Source: Actinomycetes bacterium (GTDB lineage: Bacteria > Actinomycetota > Actinomycetes > Streptosporangiales > Streptosporangiaceae). From it: 6,277 bases of DNA. This document shows, in pieces, positions 5,120 through 6,277 of this stretch. Within the stretch, counting starts at the first letter, position 1. Each line of letters opens with the position of its first letter. The DNA lies in assembly GCA_023425615.1 (NCBI GenBank), contig JAFACJ010000457.1, positions 1 through 6,277 on the forward strand, given 5' to 3'. The translations under genes and the position numbers were made by a program. The notes under the pieces are model-generated. The model did no database searches and had not been told where the DNA came from. It saw only the letters and a list, made by a program, of their open reading frames with translations.

Positions 5120-5830
5120 TCATCGGAAGATAGAGAGGAGCCCGCTCCACTTACCCATGTCGGGCATGAGAACCGGCCGATCACTGTACGGACACGAGTC
5201 GGCCTCGCAGGTTCCGCCGAGGAATGGCTCAACGCCGCCCTGCAGGAGTTCGTCCGCTAGGACCTGGGGCGGGAGTACGGCCATGGAAGGCCCCACGAGT
5301 ACCGTCCGCTCCAGAACCAACTCGTCCCGGGTCAGAAAAACGTGGGCACCCACCGCTTGGGCCTCAAGCACCAAGTCGCGGTCTGCACCCTGGGGAAGCC
5401 CTGTTTCATCACCTACCAGTATAAGTGGCTCGGATTCGGAAGGGGCCGGTGTAGTCCAGTCGCCCGTTTGGAATGCCAAGCTGTCGGCGAGCGCGTCGAT
5501 GGACGGGAGCCTGCGCTCAAGAAACCGCTTCGTGACCTTCTTAGCGTCCGTCTTGGAGCGAGGCGTTACAAGGAATCGAATATCGCGGAGGAGCCACAGG
5601 TCCAGCAGGTCAGCGAGGCCAATCAAGTTCCCCATATAAGCCTCGTCATCCGCGACGCTGTCGGGGAGCGGCTCCTCGTTCATCAGCGCGGCCCCGTGCT
5701 CCTGAAGGTCAATCAGCACGTTCGAGTCGAGAGCCACGATGAGCGGGCCGTGATAGCCGTAGGGCAATAGGCCAGGCAAGGAGGTGTAGCAGAAGCCTAA
5801 TCCGCCATCCTCGCCGACTTCATGGAGCAT
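5120..5830 (-). CDS. PIN-domain protein (putative ribonuclease)
   Basis: A 236-aa protein whose core fits the PIN nuclease fold. IVALDSNVLIDL (residues 31-42) gives the first metal-binding Asp35, GADRDLVLEAQAVGAHVFLTRDE (148-170) holds the later acidic residues (Asp150 or Asp152 and Asp169) after a helix and strand. The usual glutamate of the fold is not certain; Glu63 or Glu105 are candidates. The C-terminus adds a CEADSC pair (Cys208, Cys213) and ends MPDMGKWSGLLSIFR, longer than the about 130 aa of a VapC toxin. No antitoxin gene precedes it, so a plain toxin-antitoxin role is not supported; RNA cleavage in defence or housekeeping is possible. ATG 5830 has GAGG directly against it and a TAGGCT -10-like box six bases before, suggesting a leaderless message. 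Codon bias is weaker than in the transfer genes, consistent with different origin. It converges on the HAD gene and is probably cargo or flank. Confidence 0.72.
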   Translation of the reverse strand: MLHEVGEDGGLGFCYTSLPGLLPYGYHGPLIVALDSNVLIDLQEHGAALMNEEPLPDSVADDEAYMGNLIGLADLLDLWLLRDIRFLVTPRSKTDAKKVTKRFLERRLPSIDALADSLAFQTGDWTTPAPSESEPLILVGDETGLPQGADRDLVLEAQAVGAHVFLTRDELVLERTVLVGPSMAVLPPQVLADELLQGGVEPFLGGTCEADSCPYSDRPVLMPDMGKWSGLLSIFR

Positions 5831-6277
5831 CCTCGAAGCCTACGCCCATGCCGCCACACAAGACACGCCCGCAATTTCGGATAGCCCGCCGACCCACGTC
5901 CGACATCTGCAGGACGCACCCGTCGAGCACATGGTCCGGGACGGGACACCATGAGCCTCTTCATCGTGATCATGCTGGTCACCGCAGTTGCCAGCGCCCT
6001 GGAAGCCGATGCGGGCGAGACTCCGAGCGGCGTGAAGAGAGGTGCGAGCCCGAGCAGACAGGCCGGGAGGGAACCGCACGGGGGCCGATGAAGGAGAAGG
6101 GTGGCAGGCGACCACGAGCGGAGCGGACAAGGCAGCTGGCGTCACGCGCGAACGAGCTACAGCGATCTCCCGAGGTGTCACCGGACGGCGGCGGCCGGGG
6201 TGGGTGTTGTGTTGGTGCTGGCATGGTCGCCTAGGAACGCTTCCTGTGATCTGTTGCCGAATTGGCCTGTACTAGAT
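5831..6277. other. No convincing gene, 447 bp
   Basis: Nothing here is supported as a gene on either strand. Two short + frames, 5951-6091 (46 aa, hydrophobic start MSLFIVIMLVTAVASAL) and 6088-6234 (48 aa, Arg-rich), overlap as ATGA, but neither is recognisable. A 13-bp palindrome AGGAA-CGC-TTCCT lies at 6233-6245. The first part should hold the promoter of the PIN gene. The stretch could be the degraded edge of a mobile region; no tRNA, direct repeat or integrase trace is visible. Confidence 0.5.

Noticed and set aside
5951..6234. Two overlapping + strand mini-genes (46 and 48 aa) joined by ATGA
   Set aside because: The first has a hydrophobic start but a random-looking tail, the second is low-complexity Arg/Gly-rich; no ribosome binding site or family was recognised.
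6233..6245. Palindrome AGGAACGCTTCCT as an attachment or operator site
   Set aside because: Five-base arms only, no second copy and no gene nearby to regulate.

Overview
The window is high-GC DNA with actinobacterial codon usage (third positions mostly G or C), actinomycete-type promoters and a gene set typical of an actinobacterial integrative and conjugative element (AICE, pSAM2 type). A Micromonospora- or Streptomyces-like host is likely, but genus cannot be fixed from the sequence. No integrase, excisionase, complete replication gene, tRNA or attachment site is visible, so this is at most the transfer and regulation half of an element.

Layout. Positions 1-235 hold a rearranged junction: the middle of a DUF2637/SpdB-like membrane protein on the + strand runs into the 5' end of a minus-strand gene that starts at 235. 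Positions 260-3070 are a tightly packed minus-strand operon, in order of transcription: a Pra-like activator (132 aa), a small 70-aa AICE protein, a 54-aa putative zinc-binding protein, the TraB/FtsK-like DNA translocase (544 aa) and a 103-aa hypothetical protein. Most junctions overlap by 1-4 bases (TGATG or ATGA), which points to translational coupling. Positions 3071-3256 are a divergent control region with two opposed promoters and three near-identical 14-bp operators reading CTTGRCTAGYCAGG. On the + strand follow a KorSA-like GntR repressor (3257-4123) and a coupled HAD-family phosphatase (4120-4815). A hairpin-bearing spacer of about 300 bp separates these from a convergent minus-strand PIN-domain gene (5120-5830). 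The last 447 bp hold no convincing gene.

How it probably works. By analogy with pSAM2, where KorSA represses pra and its own gene and Pra switches on replication and excision, the GntR protein likely holds the transfer operon and its own promoter silent through the three operators. Operator 2 sits inside the -35/-10 spacer of the operon promoter, operator 1 just after its start point, and operator 3 directly before the -10 of the apparently leaderless repressor gene. When repression lifts, the Pra-like protein and TraB would be made together. The HAD enzyme is made from the repressor's own message and may act on a small-molecule signal or in immunity, but its substrate is unknown. The PIN protein looks like cargo or flanking DNA.
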